From NCBI GenBank assembly GCA_900318535.1, contig ONKU01000005.1, positions 108,616 through 172,615 of the forward strand: a stretch of DNA of 64,000 bases. The letters run 5' to 3'. The stretch is from an uncultured Prevotellaceae bacterium (GTDB lineage: Bacteria; Bacteroidota; Bacteroidia; Bacteroidales; Muribaculaceae). The notes under the pieces are model-generated. The model was not told the origin of the DNA, did not search any database, and worked only from the letters and a program-made list of their open reading frames with translations. The position numbers and the translations under genes are program-made. Shown here one piece after another: positions 43,467-52,521 of the stretch. The stretch's first letter is position 1. Every line of letters begins with the position of its first letter.

Positions 43467-44456
43467 TTAATCGTTGTTTTTTAACAGATCGTAAACCGGA
43501 AGCATGATCGCTTCACTCAGTCGGTTACACAAAGCTTCAGAATCGAGGACATATCCACTGGGCGAGGTGGGATTGACTGTCACGGCAATCAATTTGCTCT
43601 TTTGCATCACCCTGATGCGGCCACCAGACTTGATGAAGAGCCTGAATTGCTGCGGGGTGACGAAAATCTTGGTGAAATCCCTCACCACCAGTTCCACTTG
43701 CTTGAGGCTCTTGTTTTTCCTCACTTTCTCAAGGAAACCATCGACCAATGCGCCTGCCACATAGAGCGTCTTGCAGTCGTCCATGCCGTCGAAACGGATA
43801 TCCTTGGACAAAGAACTCAAGGCCTCCAGGCTGTGCAAGTTGCCATCTCCGTCAATGAACCATACTCCCCGTTCCAGCGGCAAAAGCCTCTTGATATTGT
43901 CCTCGCTTGTCAACTCCAGATTCACCAGGTCAACAACATGTGCCGTTTTACTCACCAGCGTTGACAGGTTTGCCGAATAGGCTGCGCCTGTCGCCAAAAT
44001 CATTGACTGACTCACGGCTGGCGAAGCCGAACTCATGCGAGACAAAGCGCCATCAATGATCACCAGGTCGATGTCCTGCCGTCTCATCTCGCCCATCCAA
44101 CGCTTGAGGCTAGAGGCCGATGACGGTCCAGATAGCAGGATTTTGCCCGTCGTGAGCGCCCTGGCGGTCACTACCCTACCCAGTGATGTATTCTCGTCAC
44201 TCACGTCTATAAGTTCCGAGACCAGACGTCGCTGGCGGTAGTGCATCTCGCTAGTGCCGAAGTACATGCCCTCGCGAAGGACAATCTCGGGCTTTTGCGT
44301 GCGGGTGACTTGATCCACTGTTTCCCCGTCGATGCCGATCGAAGTCACGGCAATGCGCTTGTTTTGGACTGGCAAACGGTCAAGGATGTACTTGAGAGAC
44401 TCGGTTTTACCAGTATTTTTCTCCAGTCCCACGATAGACAAGCTATCGTAACGCAT
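43467..44456 (-). CDS. kamB: Aminomutase reactivase subunit KamB
   Basis: About 329 aa. A P-loop GLEKNTGKT (residues 10-18) opens the protein, and DLVIIDGALSRMSS is a Walker B-like stretch; the rest (about 170-329) has no similarity I recognise. KamB proteins next to the MutS-like KamC in lysine-fermenters share this P-loop form. The ATG at 44456 (MRYDSLSIVG) puts the P-loop at the usual distance; a GTG at 44489 is in frame and would add 11 residues. The stop is 5 bp from kamC, suggesting equal expression. Confidence 0.85.
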   Translation of the reverse strand: MRYDSLSIVGLEKNTGKTESLKYILDRLPVQNKRIAVTSIGIDGETVDQVTRTQKPEIVLREGMYFGTSEMHYRQRRLVSELIDVSDENTSLGRVVTARALTTGKILLSGPSSASSLKRWMGEMRRQDIDLVIIDGALSRMSSASPAVSQSMILATGAAYSANLSTLVSKTAHVVDLVNLELTSEDNIKRLLPLERGVWFIDGDGNLHSLEALSSLSKDIRFDGMDDCKTLYVAGALVDGFLEKVRKNKSLKQVELVVRDFTKIFVTPQQFRLFIKSGGRIRVMQKSKLIAVTVNPTSPSGYVLDSEALCNRLSEAIMLPVYDLLKNND

Positions 44457-44509
44457 TATTTCATCGATGAATGGGAGCACAGAATACACCTCAATTAATC
44501 CGATGGCCC

Positions 44510-44535
44510 GTGAAGGCGCACTATAGCGCCCTCAC
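44510..44535. other. Intercistronic hairpin between kamA and kamB
   Basis: A 10-bp stem with one mismatch (44510-44519 with 44526-44535) and a six-base loop sits in the 98-bp gap between kamA and kamB. There is no T tract on the minus strand, so it is not a standard terminator; it could stabilise the upstream RNA or mark a processing site. Confidence 0.45.
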
Positions 44536-44554
44536 AGACCTCGGACGAAATATT

Positions 44555-45838
44555 TCACTTCTTGTTGCGGACCTCGTTGCGCTCATGACGCTTCAGCGCC
44601 TTGGGCTCAATGTTCATGCGCTCACCCTCAAGCAGCGAGATTACACCATCCACAGCCTTGTCGGCAGCCACCTGCTCGCGCTGGCGGGCAGCCTGGCACT
44701 CGGGACAGTTGCACTCGTTGTGATATTCGGTGGGCTCGGTATAGGTCGTGATCACACCTTCAAAGTTGCGCAGCACTACCCTGCCAGGCGATTGCGAGAT
44801 GACGTACTGGGGCATGACGGGCGTCTTGCCGCCGCCACCGGGAGCGTCAACCACAAAAGTGGGAACGCAATAACCGCTCGTGTGGCCACGCAGGCCCTCG
44901 ATGATCTCGATGCCCTTGCTGACGGGGGTACGGAAGTGCTCCAGACCCATCGACAGGTCGCACTGATAGATGTAATAAGGACGAACACGGATCTTGACGA
45001 TCTCGTGAACGAGCTTCTTCATCACATGCACGCAGTCATTCACACCGCGCAGCAACACGGTCTGGTTGCCCAAGGGGATACCGGCGTTGGCCAGCATCTC
45101 GCAGGCGCGGCTCGACTCGGCGGTCACCTCGTTGGGATGGTTGAAGTGGGTATTGATCCAGATGGGATGATACTTCTTCAACATGTCACACAACTCGGGC
45201 GTGATGCGCTGGGGGCAAACCACGGGAACGCGGGTACCCAGACGGACGATCTCCACGTGAGGAATCTTGCGAAGCTCCGAGATGATGTACTCCAGTCGCT
45301 TGTCGCTCACCATGAGGGCGTCGCCACCCGAGAGGAGGACGTCGCGAACGGTGGGCGTGTTGCGGATATACTCCAGTGCCTTCTCGATGCGGTCAATGCC
45401 ACACTCGTTGTCGGTCTGACCTGCAAAACGGCGACGGGTACAGTGACGGCAATACATCGAGCACATGTCGGTGATGAGGAACAGCACACGGTCGGGATAA
45501 CGGTGGGTCAAACCGGGCGTGGGAGAATCTTCATCCTCATGCAGCGGGTCAAGCAGATCGGCAGCGGCCTGATGGGTCTCAAGACCAGTGGGGATGCACT
45601 GACGGCGGATGGGGTCATGGGGATCATCGGGATTGATGAGGCTCAAGTAATAAGGCGTGATGGCCATGCGCAGGGTCTTGAGGGTCTGTTTAACGCCCTC
45701 TTCCTCCTCGGCGGTAAGTTTCACGTATTTCTTGAGCTCTTCAAGAGTCTCGATGCGGTTTTTCACCTGCCATTTCCAATCGTTCCACTGTTCGTCGGTG
45801 ACATCGGGAAACAACTGTTTTCTTCTTGATTCTGTCAT
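44555..45838 (-). CDS. kamA: L-lysine 2,3-aminomutase
   Basis: 427-aa radical-SAM, PLP-dependent enzyme making L-beta-lysine, the first step of the pathway. The 4Fe-4S Cys are Cys126, Cys130 and Cys133 (CSMYCRHC); the PLP Lys is Lys338 in PGGGGKTP. Asp294 (QCDL) and Asp331 (VVDAPGG) match the two Asp that hold the lysine epsilon-amino group, which supports lysine over glutamate as substrate. The C-terminal C-X-C-X2-C (CNCPEC, around residue 375) is also present. It lies 17 bp after kdd. Confidence 0.97.
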   Translation of the reverse strand: MTESRRKQLFPDVTDEQWNDWKWQVKNRIETLEELKKYVKLTAEEEEGVKQTLKTLRMAITPYYLSLINPDDPHDPIRRQCIPTGLETHQAAADLLDPLHEDEDSPTPGLTHRYPDRVLFLITDMCSMYCRHCTRRRFAGQTDNECGIDRIEKALEYIRNTPTVRDVLLSGGDALMVSDKRLEYIISELRKIPHVEIVRLGTRVPVVCPQRITPELCDMLKKYHPIWINTHFNHPNEVTAESSRACEMLANAGIPLGNQTVLLRGVNDCVHVMKKLVHEIVKIRVRPYYIYQCDLSMGLEHFRTPVSKGIEIIEGLRGHTSGYCVPTFVVDAPGGGGKTPVMPQYVISQSPGRVVLRNFEGVITTYTEPTEYHNECNCPECQAARQREQVAADKAVDGVISLLEGERMNIEPKALKRHERNEVRNKK

Positions 45839-45855
45839 AAGAAAAAGATGATTGA

Positions 45856-46929
45856 TTATGCGTAGAGTTCCTCAAAGATCTTGCGCAGCTCAGGGCACTC
45901 GCGCAGCTCCTGCAGGGTAAAGTCGGCATGGCCCTTGGTGTAGCCGTTACCGATAATCATGTTCACGTCGGCACCGATGCCTTCAGCACCCAGGGCAGCC
46001 TTGGTGAAGCTGGTGGCCATCGAGAAGAAGTAAACCACACCGTCATCCTTGGTGCACAGTACTGCGGTCATCTCGCAGTCGGGCACGTTCACGCAGTTGA
46101 TGGTGGTGTCGGCCATCTTGCCATCGGTCAGCTTGTAAACCAACTCGTAAACCTCAACGGGAGTCATGCCGGCAACGCTCTCGACCACGTCACAGAAGCC
46201 GAGGTCCTTGATGCGCTGGGTGGACTTGGGGCTGTTAGCCAGACCAATCACCTTACCGGTGACCCCAACGCGCTTCTTGGCCTCGTAGCAGCACAGCATA
46301 CCGCTCTTGCCACCTGCACCCAGGATAACCACGTTCTGGCCATACTGGCACAGCTTGGCGGTCTGAGCGGGAGCACCAGCCACGTCGAGTGCGCTCAGCG
46401 CGAGTTTCTCGGGCATGTCATCGGGAATCTTGGCATAAATACCGCTCTCGAACAGGATTGCCTTACCCTTGATGTCCACCTGGTCAACGTCGGCACGGAT
46501 CTCGAGAATCTCGTCGATGCGCAGCGGGGTCAGTGACAGTGAAACGAGGGTAGCGATGCGGTCGCCCTCCTTGAGGTCGATCTTGCCCTTCAAGGCATCA
46601 CCGATCTTCTCAACCTTACCCAGCAGCATACCGCCCGAACCGGTGCGACGGTTGCGGTGCTTACCCTGCAGCTCGACATTGAGGAGCATCTCCTTCTTGA
46701 TCTCTTCCATTACCTCGGCCTCGTTGTTGGGGTCCTTGGCCTGCTGCTTAGCATAGTTGTGGATATCGGTAAACGAAGCGGAGTCAATATTCAGGGTCTG
46801 TACATCGATCAGGATCTCGTTGTCGTAGATCTCGTCCATGTTATTGTCCAGCTTGTTGGCGGGCTGAGGAAGAATGCCCTTGGGTTCGATCACTCGGTGG
46901 GTACCGAATCTATTTCCGTGTTTCTGCAT
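45856..46929 (-). CDS. kdd: L-erythro-3,5-diaminohexanoate dehydrogenase
   Basis: 357 aa; oxidatively deaminates 3,5-diaminohexanoate to 3-keto-5-aminohexanoate, giving NADH and ammonia. The Rossmann motif VVILGAGGKSGML lies mid-protein and GNRFGTHRVIEPKGILPQPA near the start is the characteristic Kdd N-terminus. It is between kce and kamA, and is preceded by a nine-unit heptad array at the 3' end of kce. Confidence 0.96.
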   Translation of the reverse strand: MQKHGNRFGTHRVIEPKGILPQPANKLDNNMDEIYDNEILIDVQTLNIDSASFTDIHNYAKQQAKDPNNEAEVMEEIKKEMLLNVELQGKHRNRRTGSGGMLLGKVEKIGDALKGKIDLKEGDRIATLVSLSLTPLRIDEILEIRADVDQVDIKGKAILFESGIYAKIPDDMPEKLALSALDVAGAPAQTAKLCQYGQNVVILGAGGKSGMLCCYEAKKRVGVTGKVIGLANSPKSTQRIKDLGFCDVVESVAGMTPVEVYELVYKLTDGKMADTTINCVNVPDCEMTAVLCTKDDGVVYFFSMATSFTKAALGAEGIGADVNMIIGNGYTKGHADFTLQELRECPELRKIFEELYA

Positions 46930-46963
46930 TGTTTTAATAGGTTTAAATTGTTAAACGATTATT

Positions 46964-47026
46964 TTAGTTCTTAGTTGTTAGTCCTTAGTCCTTAGTTTCT
47001 AGTCCCTAGTCCTTAGTTTCTAGTTG
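46964..47026. repeat. Heptad array (9 units) between kce and kdd
   Basis: Nine consecutive seven-base units of the form YTAGTNN with no indel, running exactly into the kce stop codon (47020-47022), which is part of the last unit. Each unit contains TAG on the plus strand and, where it begins with T, TAA on the minus strand. Confidence 0.9.
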
Positions 47027-47853
47027 CGCTTGGGCAAGCCGAGGATTTCGCGGGCCTCGTCGCTGGTGGCGATGGGACGGCCCAGCTCTTTTGCGATGCG
47101 AACGACCTTCTCAACGAGTTCGCCGTTGCTCTTGGCAAGCACGCCCTTGGAGAGATAGAGGTTGTCCTCAAAGCCTACACGAACGTTACCTCCCATGGCG
47201 ATAGCAGCTGCTGCCATCGGGAAGGCATGACGGCCAACACCGGTTACGGTCCAGGTTGAGCCTGCGGGAATGCCGTTCACGAGCCAGCACAGGTTGGCTA
47301 CGGTAGCGGGGGTGCAGCCGGGGACGCCAAGCACGAAGTTGAACTGCATGGGATTGCCGGGAACCTCACCCTTGCGGGCCATGGTCAGGATGGTGTCGAG
47401 GTGACCCATCTCGAAGCACTCATATTCGGGCTTGATACCGCGCTCGATCATGCGCTTGCCAAAGGCACGCATGGTGGGCATGGTGTTGTCGAAGATCTCA
47501 TCGCCAAAGTTGCAGGTACCGCAGTCGAGCGTCGCCATCTCGGGCAGCGGGGTCGTGTCGGTAGACTGAAGACGCTCGTCGGGAGTCATACCCACAGCAC
47601 CGCCGGTCGACGGGATAAGAATGACATTGGGGCACACCTTGAGGATGGCCTCTTCACATTCCTGGAAACGGGCACGGTCCTGAGTGGGCGTACCGTCGTC
47701 CCAGCGCACGTGCAGATGGACGATAGCCGCACCGGCATCAACAGCCGACTTGGCCTCACGAACGATTTCTTCTACGGTATAGGGCACGTTGGGATTCTGC
47801 TCCTTGGTAACCTCGGCGCCGCAGATGGCGGCAGTGATAATCAGTTTATCCAT
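47020..47853 (-). CDS. kce: 3-keto-5-aminohexanoate cleavage enzyme
   Basis: 277-aa BKACE-family TIM-barrel. It uses acetyl-CoA to cut 3-keto-5-aminohexanoate into 3-aminobutyryl-CoA and acetoacetate. Zn-binding His46 and His48 lie in HLHVR, Glu14 in CGAEVTKE and a second acidic site in GFEDNLY (Glu229-Asp230), all matching the characterised enzyme within one residue. The stop codon sits in a heptad array. Confidence 0.96.
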   Translation of the reverse strand: MDKLIITAAICGAEVTKEQNPNVPYTVEEIVREAKSAVDAGAAIVHLHVRWDDGTPTQDRARFQECEEAILKVCPNVILIPSTGGAVGMTPDERLQSTDTTPLPEMATLDCGTCNFGDEIFDNTMPTMRAFGKRMIERGIKPEYECFEMGHLDTILTMARKGEVPGNPMQFNFVLGVPGCTPATVANLCWLVNGIPAGSTWTVTGVGRHAFPMAAAAIAMGGNVRVGFEDNLYLSKGVLAKSNGELVEKVVRIAKELGRPIATSDEAREILGLPKRN

Positions 47854-47854
47854 T

Positions 47855-47927
47855 CTAGTTTCTAGTCCTTAGTTTTTTGTCCTTAGTTTTTTTGTTGGCC
47901 GTGGCTGAGCCACGGCACAGGGAACCT
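47855..47927. repeat. Composite element: heptads + palindrome + ACAGGGAACCT (between kal and kce)
   Basis: Five heptads (47855-47889), then an 8-bp-arm palindrome with a TGA loop (GCCGTGGC / GCCACGGC, 47898-47916), then ACAGGGAACCT, ending one base before the kal stop. Same order and orientation as the element at 3018-3079; the palindromes differ by one base pair (A-T versus G-C), which keeps the pairing. Confidence 0.85.
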
Positions 47928-48320
47928 TTATTTGTTCTTGCGTTGGCAGTCTTTGGGGGTTACGCAGGTTCCAGACGCGCGGCAAACCACAACGGGCTCG
48001 TCGAGGATGTCGGCAGCCGATGCTGAGATGTCAGGACGGGCCTGAGCCACCTTGCGTGCCTCGAACATCATGTGACGTGAGGTGTTGCCCTCGCGATCGA
48101 TCCAACCCTCGGCCTCGATGAAGTCACCGGCATAAACGGGAGCCAGGAACTCAATGTTGTCATAAGCACAGAAAAGGCCCTCGTCACCGTCACGCATAAT
48201 CAACAGTTCGGTAGCCACGTCACCAAACAGGTGAACCATGTGTGCTCCATCCACCAAATTGCCACCGTAGTGTGCATCCTTTGCGCTCATGCGCAGTCTG
48301 ATCATTGTCTTGTATTCCAT
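47928..48320 (-). CDS. kal: 3-aminobutyryl-CoA ammonia lyase
   Basis: 130-aa single hot-dog domain protein. It eliminates ammonia from 3-aminobutyryl-CoA to give crotonyl-CoA. Recognised by size, hot-dog pattern ([20 protein letters not shown], cited at its limit) and position between atoD and kce. No fusion or truncation. Confidence 0.93.
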   Translation of the reverse strand: MEYKTMIRLRMSAKDAHYGGNLVDGAHMVHLFGDVATELLIMRDGDEGLFCAYDNIEFLAPVYAGDFIEAEGWIDREGNTSRHMMFEARKVAQARPDISASAADILDEPVVVCRASGTCVTPKDCQRKNK

Positions 48321-48322
48321 TA

Positions 48323-48357
48323 TAGTCTTTAGTTTCTAGTCTTTAGTCTTTAGTTAC
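48323..48357. repeat. Heptad array (5 units) between atoD and kal
   Basis: Five seven-base units of TAGTYTT type with no indel; the atoD stop codon (48354-48356) falls in the last unit, as in the kce array. Confidence 0.85.
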
Positions 48358-49004
48358 TTCTCAACATAGATGCCATCAACGTAGATACCCGAAGCGTGAA
48401 CATGTTCGGGAGCGATTTCGCCAACGGGAACGAGCTTCTCGGCCTCAACGACAACATAGTCGGCTGCAGTTGCCATCAGCGGGTTGAAATTGTTGGTGGT
48501 GCCTAGGAATACCATGTTGCCAAACTCATCGACGATGTTGGCACGCAGGAAGGCGATGTCGGCACGCAGGGGCTTCTCCAGCAAGAAGTCCTGACCGTCA
48601 ACCTTGATGATTTCCTTACCATCGGCCATGATGGTGCCCAAGCCAGTGGGGGTCAGCACGCCGCCCAAACCAGCGCCTGCCGCACGGATACGCTCGGCCA
48701 GAGTGCCCTGGGGAACATATTCCACGATGAGGGTGCCCTCATTCTTCTGCAAAGCAGTCTGCTTGTTGGTACCCGTGTGGGATACGATAGCCTTCTTTAC
48801 CTGGTGATTGCTGACCAGCTTGCCGTGAGCCACCTCGTCATAGGCGGTGTCGTTAGCAATAATGGTGAGGTCTTTAACACCCTTCTCTACAATGGCGTCG
48901 ATGATCTGGGTGGCACTGCCGTTACCCAAGAAACCGCCAAACATGATTGTCATACCGTCCTGTACTTTCTCGACGGCTTGCTCCAATGTGATTTGTTTGT
49001 TCAT
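48354..49004 (-). CDS. atoD: Butyrate/acetoacetate CoA-transferase alpha subunit
   Basis: 216 aa. GGFLGNGSATQIIDAI is the CoA-binding loop of subunit A, and ADYVVVEAEKLVPVGEI the usual C-terminal part. Its partner AtoA is encoded at 39.0-39.7 kb, so the two subunits bracket the lysine-specific genes. First gene of the cluster after a TATATTTG box at 49051-49058. Confidence 0.95.
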   Translation of the reverse strand: MNKQITLEQAVEKVQDGMTIMFGGFLGNGSATQIIDAIVEKGVKDLTIIANDTAYDEVAHGKLVSNHQVKKAIVSHTGTNKQTALQKNEGTLIVEYVPQGTLAERIRAAGAGLGGVLTPTGLGTIMADGKEIIKVDGQDFLLEKPLRADIAFLRANIVDEFGNMVFLGTTNNFNPLMATAADYVVVEAEKLVPVGEIAPEHVHASGIYVDGIYVEK

Positions 49005-49050
49005 AATGTTTATGTTTTGTAATATATCGGTTTATGTCTAATAATGGGTG

Positions 49051-49058
49051 CAAATATA
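49051..49058 (-). promoter_or_regulatory. Promoter -7 box of the lysine-fermentation cluster (TATATTTG)
   Basis: Minus-strand TATATTTG about 47 bases before the atoD ATG. A TTTG (complement of 49071-49074) lies only 12 bases further, closer than the usual 19-21, so the -33 element is uncertain. No regulator gene lies next to the cluster. Confidence 0.55.
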
Positions 49059-49186
49059 GAAAATTTTCATCAAATAATAAACCCTTTATTCTCTTTTTTT
49101 CACTAATGTATATATAATCTAATCAATGACAGCTATTTGTGAGTTATTAACAGATTTCGGGTTTTTGTGCCAGGTATGCAAAAAAC

Positions 49187-49221
49187 GCCCGTTTTCACGT
49201 CTGGTACGCGTGAAAACGGGC
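49187..49221 (-). terminator. Terminator of alaS
   Basis: A perfect 13-bp stem (49187-49199 with 49209-49221) and nine-base loop; on the minus strand it is followed by G and six T. It separates alaS from the cluster promoter. Confidence 0.9.
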
Positions 49222-49247
49222 ATTAAGTCAATCTATCCCGATCAGGC

Positions 49248-51866
49248 TTACAGGCCCAACGCCTGGCGCATAGCGGCCATCGCGTCGTTCAGGCCCTGGG
49301 GATTGCGTCCTCCAGCCTGAGCAAAGTGGGGCTGGCCTCCACCACCGCCCTGGATGCACTTGGCAGCACCACGCACGATATCGCCAGCCTTCTTGCCGCT
49401 CTTGACGATATCCTCGCTGAGCATGACGGTCAGCATGGGCTTGCCTTCAAACTCGGTAGCGGCAAGGAATGCCGTTGCCGTCGGGCAATCGGCCTTGATG
49501 GTGAGCGCCACGCCCTTAACTACGTCGGGCACTCGTACACCTGTCAGGGTGATGATTGTCATGCCGTTCTCTTGCTTTGCCTCGTTCTCGAGCTGCTTTG
49601 AGAGGATGGCGATGCGCTGTTTCATGAAGTCGTCCACCTGCTTTTTGAGGTCGGCATTCTCCGAGAGTGACTTCTGCAATGCGGCAATGGCATCGGGTGC
49701 ATTGTTGAGCAATTCCTTGACCTTGGATAGCGTATCCTGAATACTGTCAAGCATATCCTCGACACGCTCGCCTGTAACGGCCTCGATACGACGGATGCCG
49801 GCTGCGATGCTGCTCTCGCTGACGATGCGCACCATGCCGATGTTGCCCGTGTTGCACACGTGGGTACCACCACACAGCTCAACCGAGTCGCCATACTTGA
49901 TGACGCGCACACGGTCACCATATTTCTCGCCAAAGAGCGCCATCGCGCCCATCTGACGGGCCTCGTCGATGGGCATTTCGCGATGCTCCTCGCGCTGGAT
50001 GGCCGAACGGATCATCTGGTTTGCCAAATGCTCGACCTGACGGATTTCTTCAGGCGTTACTTTGCGGAAATGCGAGAAGTCGAAACGCAGTGAAACCGGG
50101 TCCACATAGGAGCCCTTTTGCTCCACATGAGTGCCCAATACCTGACGCAAGGCTGCATGCAGCAAGTGGGTTGCCGTGTGGTTGCACTCGGTAGCATGAC
50201 GTGCCTTCAGGTCGATGGATGCGAGCAGTGTCGCATTCACGTCGCTGGGCAATTTTGCCGTGATGTGAACGGGCAGGTTGTTCTCGCGCTTGGTGTCGGT
50301 CACCTCGATGATTTCGTCACCCAACTTGAGGGTACCGCGGTCACCCACCTGACCACCCATTTCGGCATAGAAGGGAGTGCGGTCGAGCACAATCTGATAG
50401 AAGGATTTGTTCTTCTGGGTCACCTTGCGGTAGCGCAGGATGTTCACATCACACTCGCTGAGGTCATAGCCCACAAATTCCGTGACGCCGTCCTTGAGCT
50501 CCACCCAATCGGTAGCCTCGACAGCGGCGGCATTGCGTGCGCGCTGTTTCTGCTTCTGCATCTCGACATTGAACTCCTCCTCATTGACGGTCATGCCGTT
50601 CTCACGCAAGATGAGTTCGGTCAAGTCCAAGGGGAAACCGAAGGTGTCATAGAGGGTGAACGCCTCCTTGCCATCGACAACGGTTTTGCCAGCAGCCTTA
50701 GTGTCGGCAATGACCTTCTCGATGAGTTTCATACCCGTTTCCAGAGTGCGCAGGAAAGCATCTTCCTCCTCTTTGGTAACGTGCTTGATGAGGTCGGCCT
50801 GAGCTTTAATTTCGGGATAGGCTTCGCCCATACTTTCGATCAGCGTGTCAATCAGGCGATACATGAAGGCCTCACGGAATCCCAGGAAGGTGTAACCATA
50901 ACGCACGGCGCGACGCAAAATGCGACGAATCACATAACCGGCCTTGGCATTGCTGGGCAGCTGACCGTCGGCAACCGAGAATGCGATGGTGCGCACATGG
51001 TCGGCCACAACGCGCATGGCAATGTCCACATCCTTGTTCTCGCCATATTTCTTGCCGCACATCTCACCCAACCTGCCGATGAGGGGCTGGAAAACGTCGG
51101 TATCATAGTTGGATTTCTTGCCCTGCAGGGCCATGCACAGGCGCTCGAGGCCCATACCGGTGTCAATCACCTTGTTGGGCAGCGGTTCCAGCGAACCGTC
51201 CACCTTGCGGTTATACTGCATGAACACGAGATTCCAAATCTCAATCACGAGCGGGTTGTCCTTATTGACCAACGAGGCACCGGGCACGGCAGCTTTCTCT
51301 TCCTCGCTGCGCAGGTCGATGTGGATCTCGCTGCACGGGCCGCAAGGACCCGTATCGCCCATTTCCCAGAAGTTGTCATGGGCATTGCCGTTGAGGATAT
51401 GGTCCTGAGGCAGATGAGCTTCCCAGAATTTTGCAGCCTCATCGTCACGGCTCACACCGATCCCCTCATCGCCCTCAAAAACGGTTGCATAGAGGTTCTT
51501 GGGGTCCAGCTTATAGACATTGACCAGCAGATCCCATGCCCAATCGATGGCCTCGTGCTTGAAATAGTCACCAAATGACCAGTTGCCCAGCATCTCGAAC
51601 ATGGTGTGGTGGTAGGTGTCATGACCCACCTCTTCCAGGTCGTTGTGCTTGCCGCTCACGCGCAGGCACTTCTGCGAATCGGCCACACGGCGCCATTGGG
51701 CCTCTTTATTGCCAAGGATAATGTCTTTGAACTGGTTCATACCAGCATTGGTAAACATGAGGGTTGGATCGTCCTTGATTACCATGGGAGCCGAAGGCAC
51801 AATGTGGTGGCCGCGCTCCTCGAAGTAACGTTTGAACGTCTCTCGGATTTCTTTTGCAGTCAGCAT
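49248..51866 (-). CDS. alaS: Alanine--tRNA ligase
   Basis: 872-aa class II synthetase that charges tRNA-Ala. Catalytic domain ([33 protein letters not shown]), editing domain Zn motif HxxxH in [13 protein letters not shown] and [10 protein letters not shown], and the C-terminal DHHA1/C-Ala domain ending [13 protein letters not shown] and ALGL are all present and full length. Single-gene unit, divergent from the MerR gene. Confidence 0.97.
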   Translation of the reverse strand: MLTAKEIRETFKRYFEERGHHIVPSAPMVIKDDPTLMFTNAGMNQFKDIILGNKEAQWRRVADSQKCLRVSGKHNDLEEVGHDTYHHTMFEMLGNWSFGDYFKHEAIDWAWDLLVNVYKLDPKNLYATVFEGDEGIGVSRDDEAAKFWEAHLPQDHILNGNAHDNFWEMGDTGPCGPCSEIHIDLRSEEEKAAVPGASLVNKDNPLVIEIWNLVFMQYNRKVDGSLEPLPNKVIDTGMGLERLCMALQGKKSNYDTDVFQPLIGRLGEMCGKKYGENKDVDIAMRVVADHVRTIAFSVADGQLPSNAKAGYVIRRILRRAVRYGYTFLGFREAFMYRLIDTLIESMGEAYPEIKAQADLIKHVTKEEEDAFLRTLETGMKLIEKVIADTKAAGKTVVDGKEAFTLYDTFGFPLDLTELILRENGMTVNEEEFNVEMQKQKQRARNAAAVEATDWVELKDGVTEFVGYDLSECDVNILRYRKVTQKNKSFYQIVLDRTPFYAEMGGQVGDRGTLKLGDEIIEVTDTKRENNLPVHITAKLPSDVNATLLASIDLKARHATECNHTATHLLHAALRQVLGTHVEQKGSYVDPVSLRFDFSHFRKVTPEEIRQVEHLANQMIRSAIQREEHREMPIDEARQMGAMALFGEKYGDRVRVIKYGDSVELCGGTHVCNTGNIGMVRIVSESSIAAGIRRIEAVTGERVEDMLDSIQDTLSKVKELLNNAPDAIAALQKSLSENADLKKQVDDFMKQRIAILSKQLENEAKQENGMTIITLTGVRVPDVVKGVALTIKADCPTATAFLAATEFEGKPMLTVMLSEDIVKSGKKAGDIVRGAAKCIQGGGGGQPHFAQAGGRNPQGLNDAMAAMRQALGL

Positions 51867-51905
51867 AATATTTTATCTTAATATGTTATAAATGTTCGAT
51901 TTTTA

Positions 51906-51936
51906 TTGCAAAGTCTAAACTATTTGTTTACCTTTG
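51906..51936 (+). promoter_or_regulatory. MerR-gene promoter (TTG-N20-TACCTTTG)
   Basis: TTG 51906-51908, 20 bases, TACCTTTG 51929-51936, with the ATG at 51991. On the other strand only a near-match AGACTTTG is visible for alaS. Confidence 0.6.
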
Positions 51937-51990
51937 CAGTGCTATAATCAAACCGCAAAGATAATCAATTCTAACAATCTGTGCAAGACC

Positions 51991-52347
51991 ATGCAGGAAC
52001 TGGACAAAAAATTCTATAAAATCGGTGATGTATCCGAGATACTTGGTATCCCAGAATCCACATTGCGATACTGGGAGAGTCAGTTCACCATCATCAAGCC
52101 CAAGCGCAACAAAAAGAACATCCGATACTACACGCCTCACGACATCGAGATGATTAGCCGCGTGTACTATCTCGTCAAAGAAAAGGGCCTGAAGCTCGAT
52201 GCAGCCCAAGCCCAAATCCGCCACAACCGTGACGGTGTTGACAAGCGTTTTGACGCCATTGCCCAACTCAAGTCCATCAGGGAACAACTGGTCATCTTCC
52301 AAAACACCCTGAATGAGCTCTTCCCCGACGTTCCCGCCGTCAAATAA
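51991..52347 (+). CDS. MerR-family transcriptional regulator
   Basis: 118 aa. The N-terminal winged helix-turn-helix KFYKIGDVSEILGIPESTLRYWE and the wing RRYYTPHDIEMI-like stretch (here IRYYTPHDIEMISR) place it in MerR; a short coiled-coil dimerisation helix follows and there is no effector domain. Small MerR proteins of this type next to alaS are common in Bacteroidota; targets unknown. The ATG at 51991 is used because the frame's earlier ATG lies inside the promoter. Confidence 0.9.
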   Translation: MQELDKKFYKIGDVSEILGIPESTLRYWESQFTIIKPKRNKKNIRYYTPHDIEMISRVYYLVKEKGLKLDAAQAQIRHNRDGVDKRFDAIAQLKSIREQLVIFQNTLNELFPDVPAVK

Positions 52348-52370
52348 GGCAACTAAGTCATATAACAATT

Positions 52371-52402
52371 GAGGACTGTCTCCTTCTTGGGAAACAGTCC
52401 TC
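52371..52402 (+). terminator. Weak terminator after the MerR gene
   Basis: A 9-bp stem GAGGACTGT (52371-52379) with ACAGTCCTC (52394-52402), followed by ATCGTTTA; only a weak T-rich tail. Confidence 0.5.
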
Positions 52403-52427
52403 ATCGTTTAGTCAATACTTAATGTCA

Positions 52428-52469
52428 CAAAAAAGTCTTGCAGCATGCGATCACCGCGTGCTGCAAGAC
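52428..52469 (-). terminator. Terminator of the OmpP1/FadL-type gene
   Basis: A 15-bp stem (52435-52449 with 52455-52469, one wobble) and five-base loop; on the minus strand it is followed by six T and GTGAC. It ends the gene at 52522. Confidence 0.85.
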
Positions 52470-52521
52470 AATAATTTAATATAACTTTAAAACGCAATTT
52501 CCGGGTATCAATAAATTGTTT

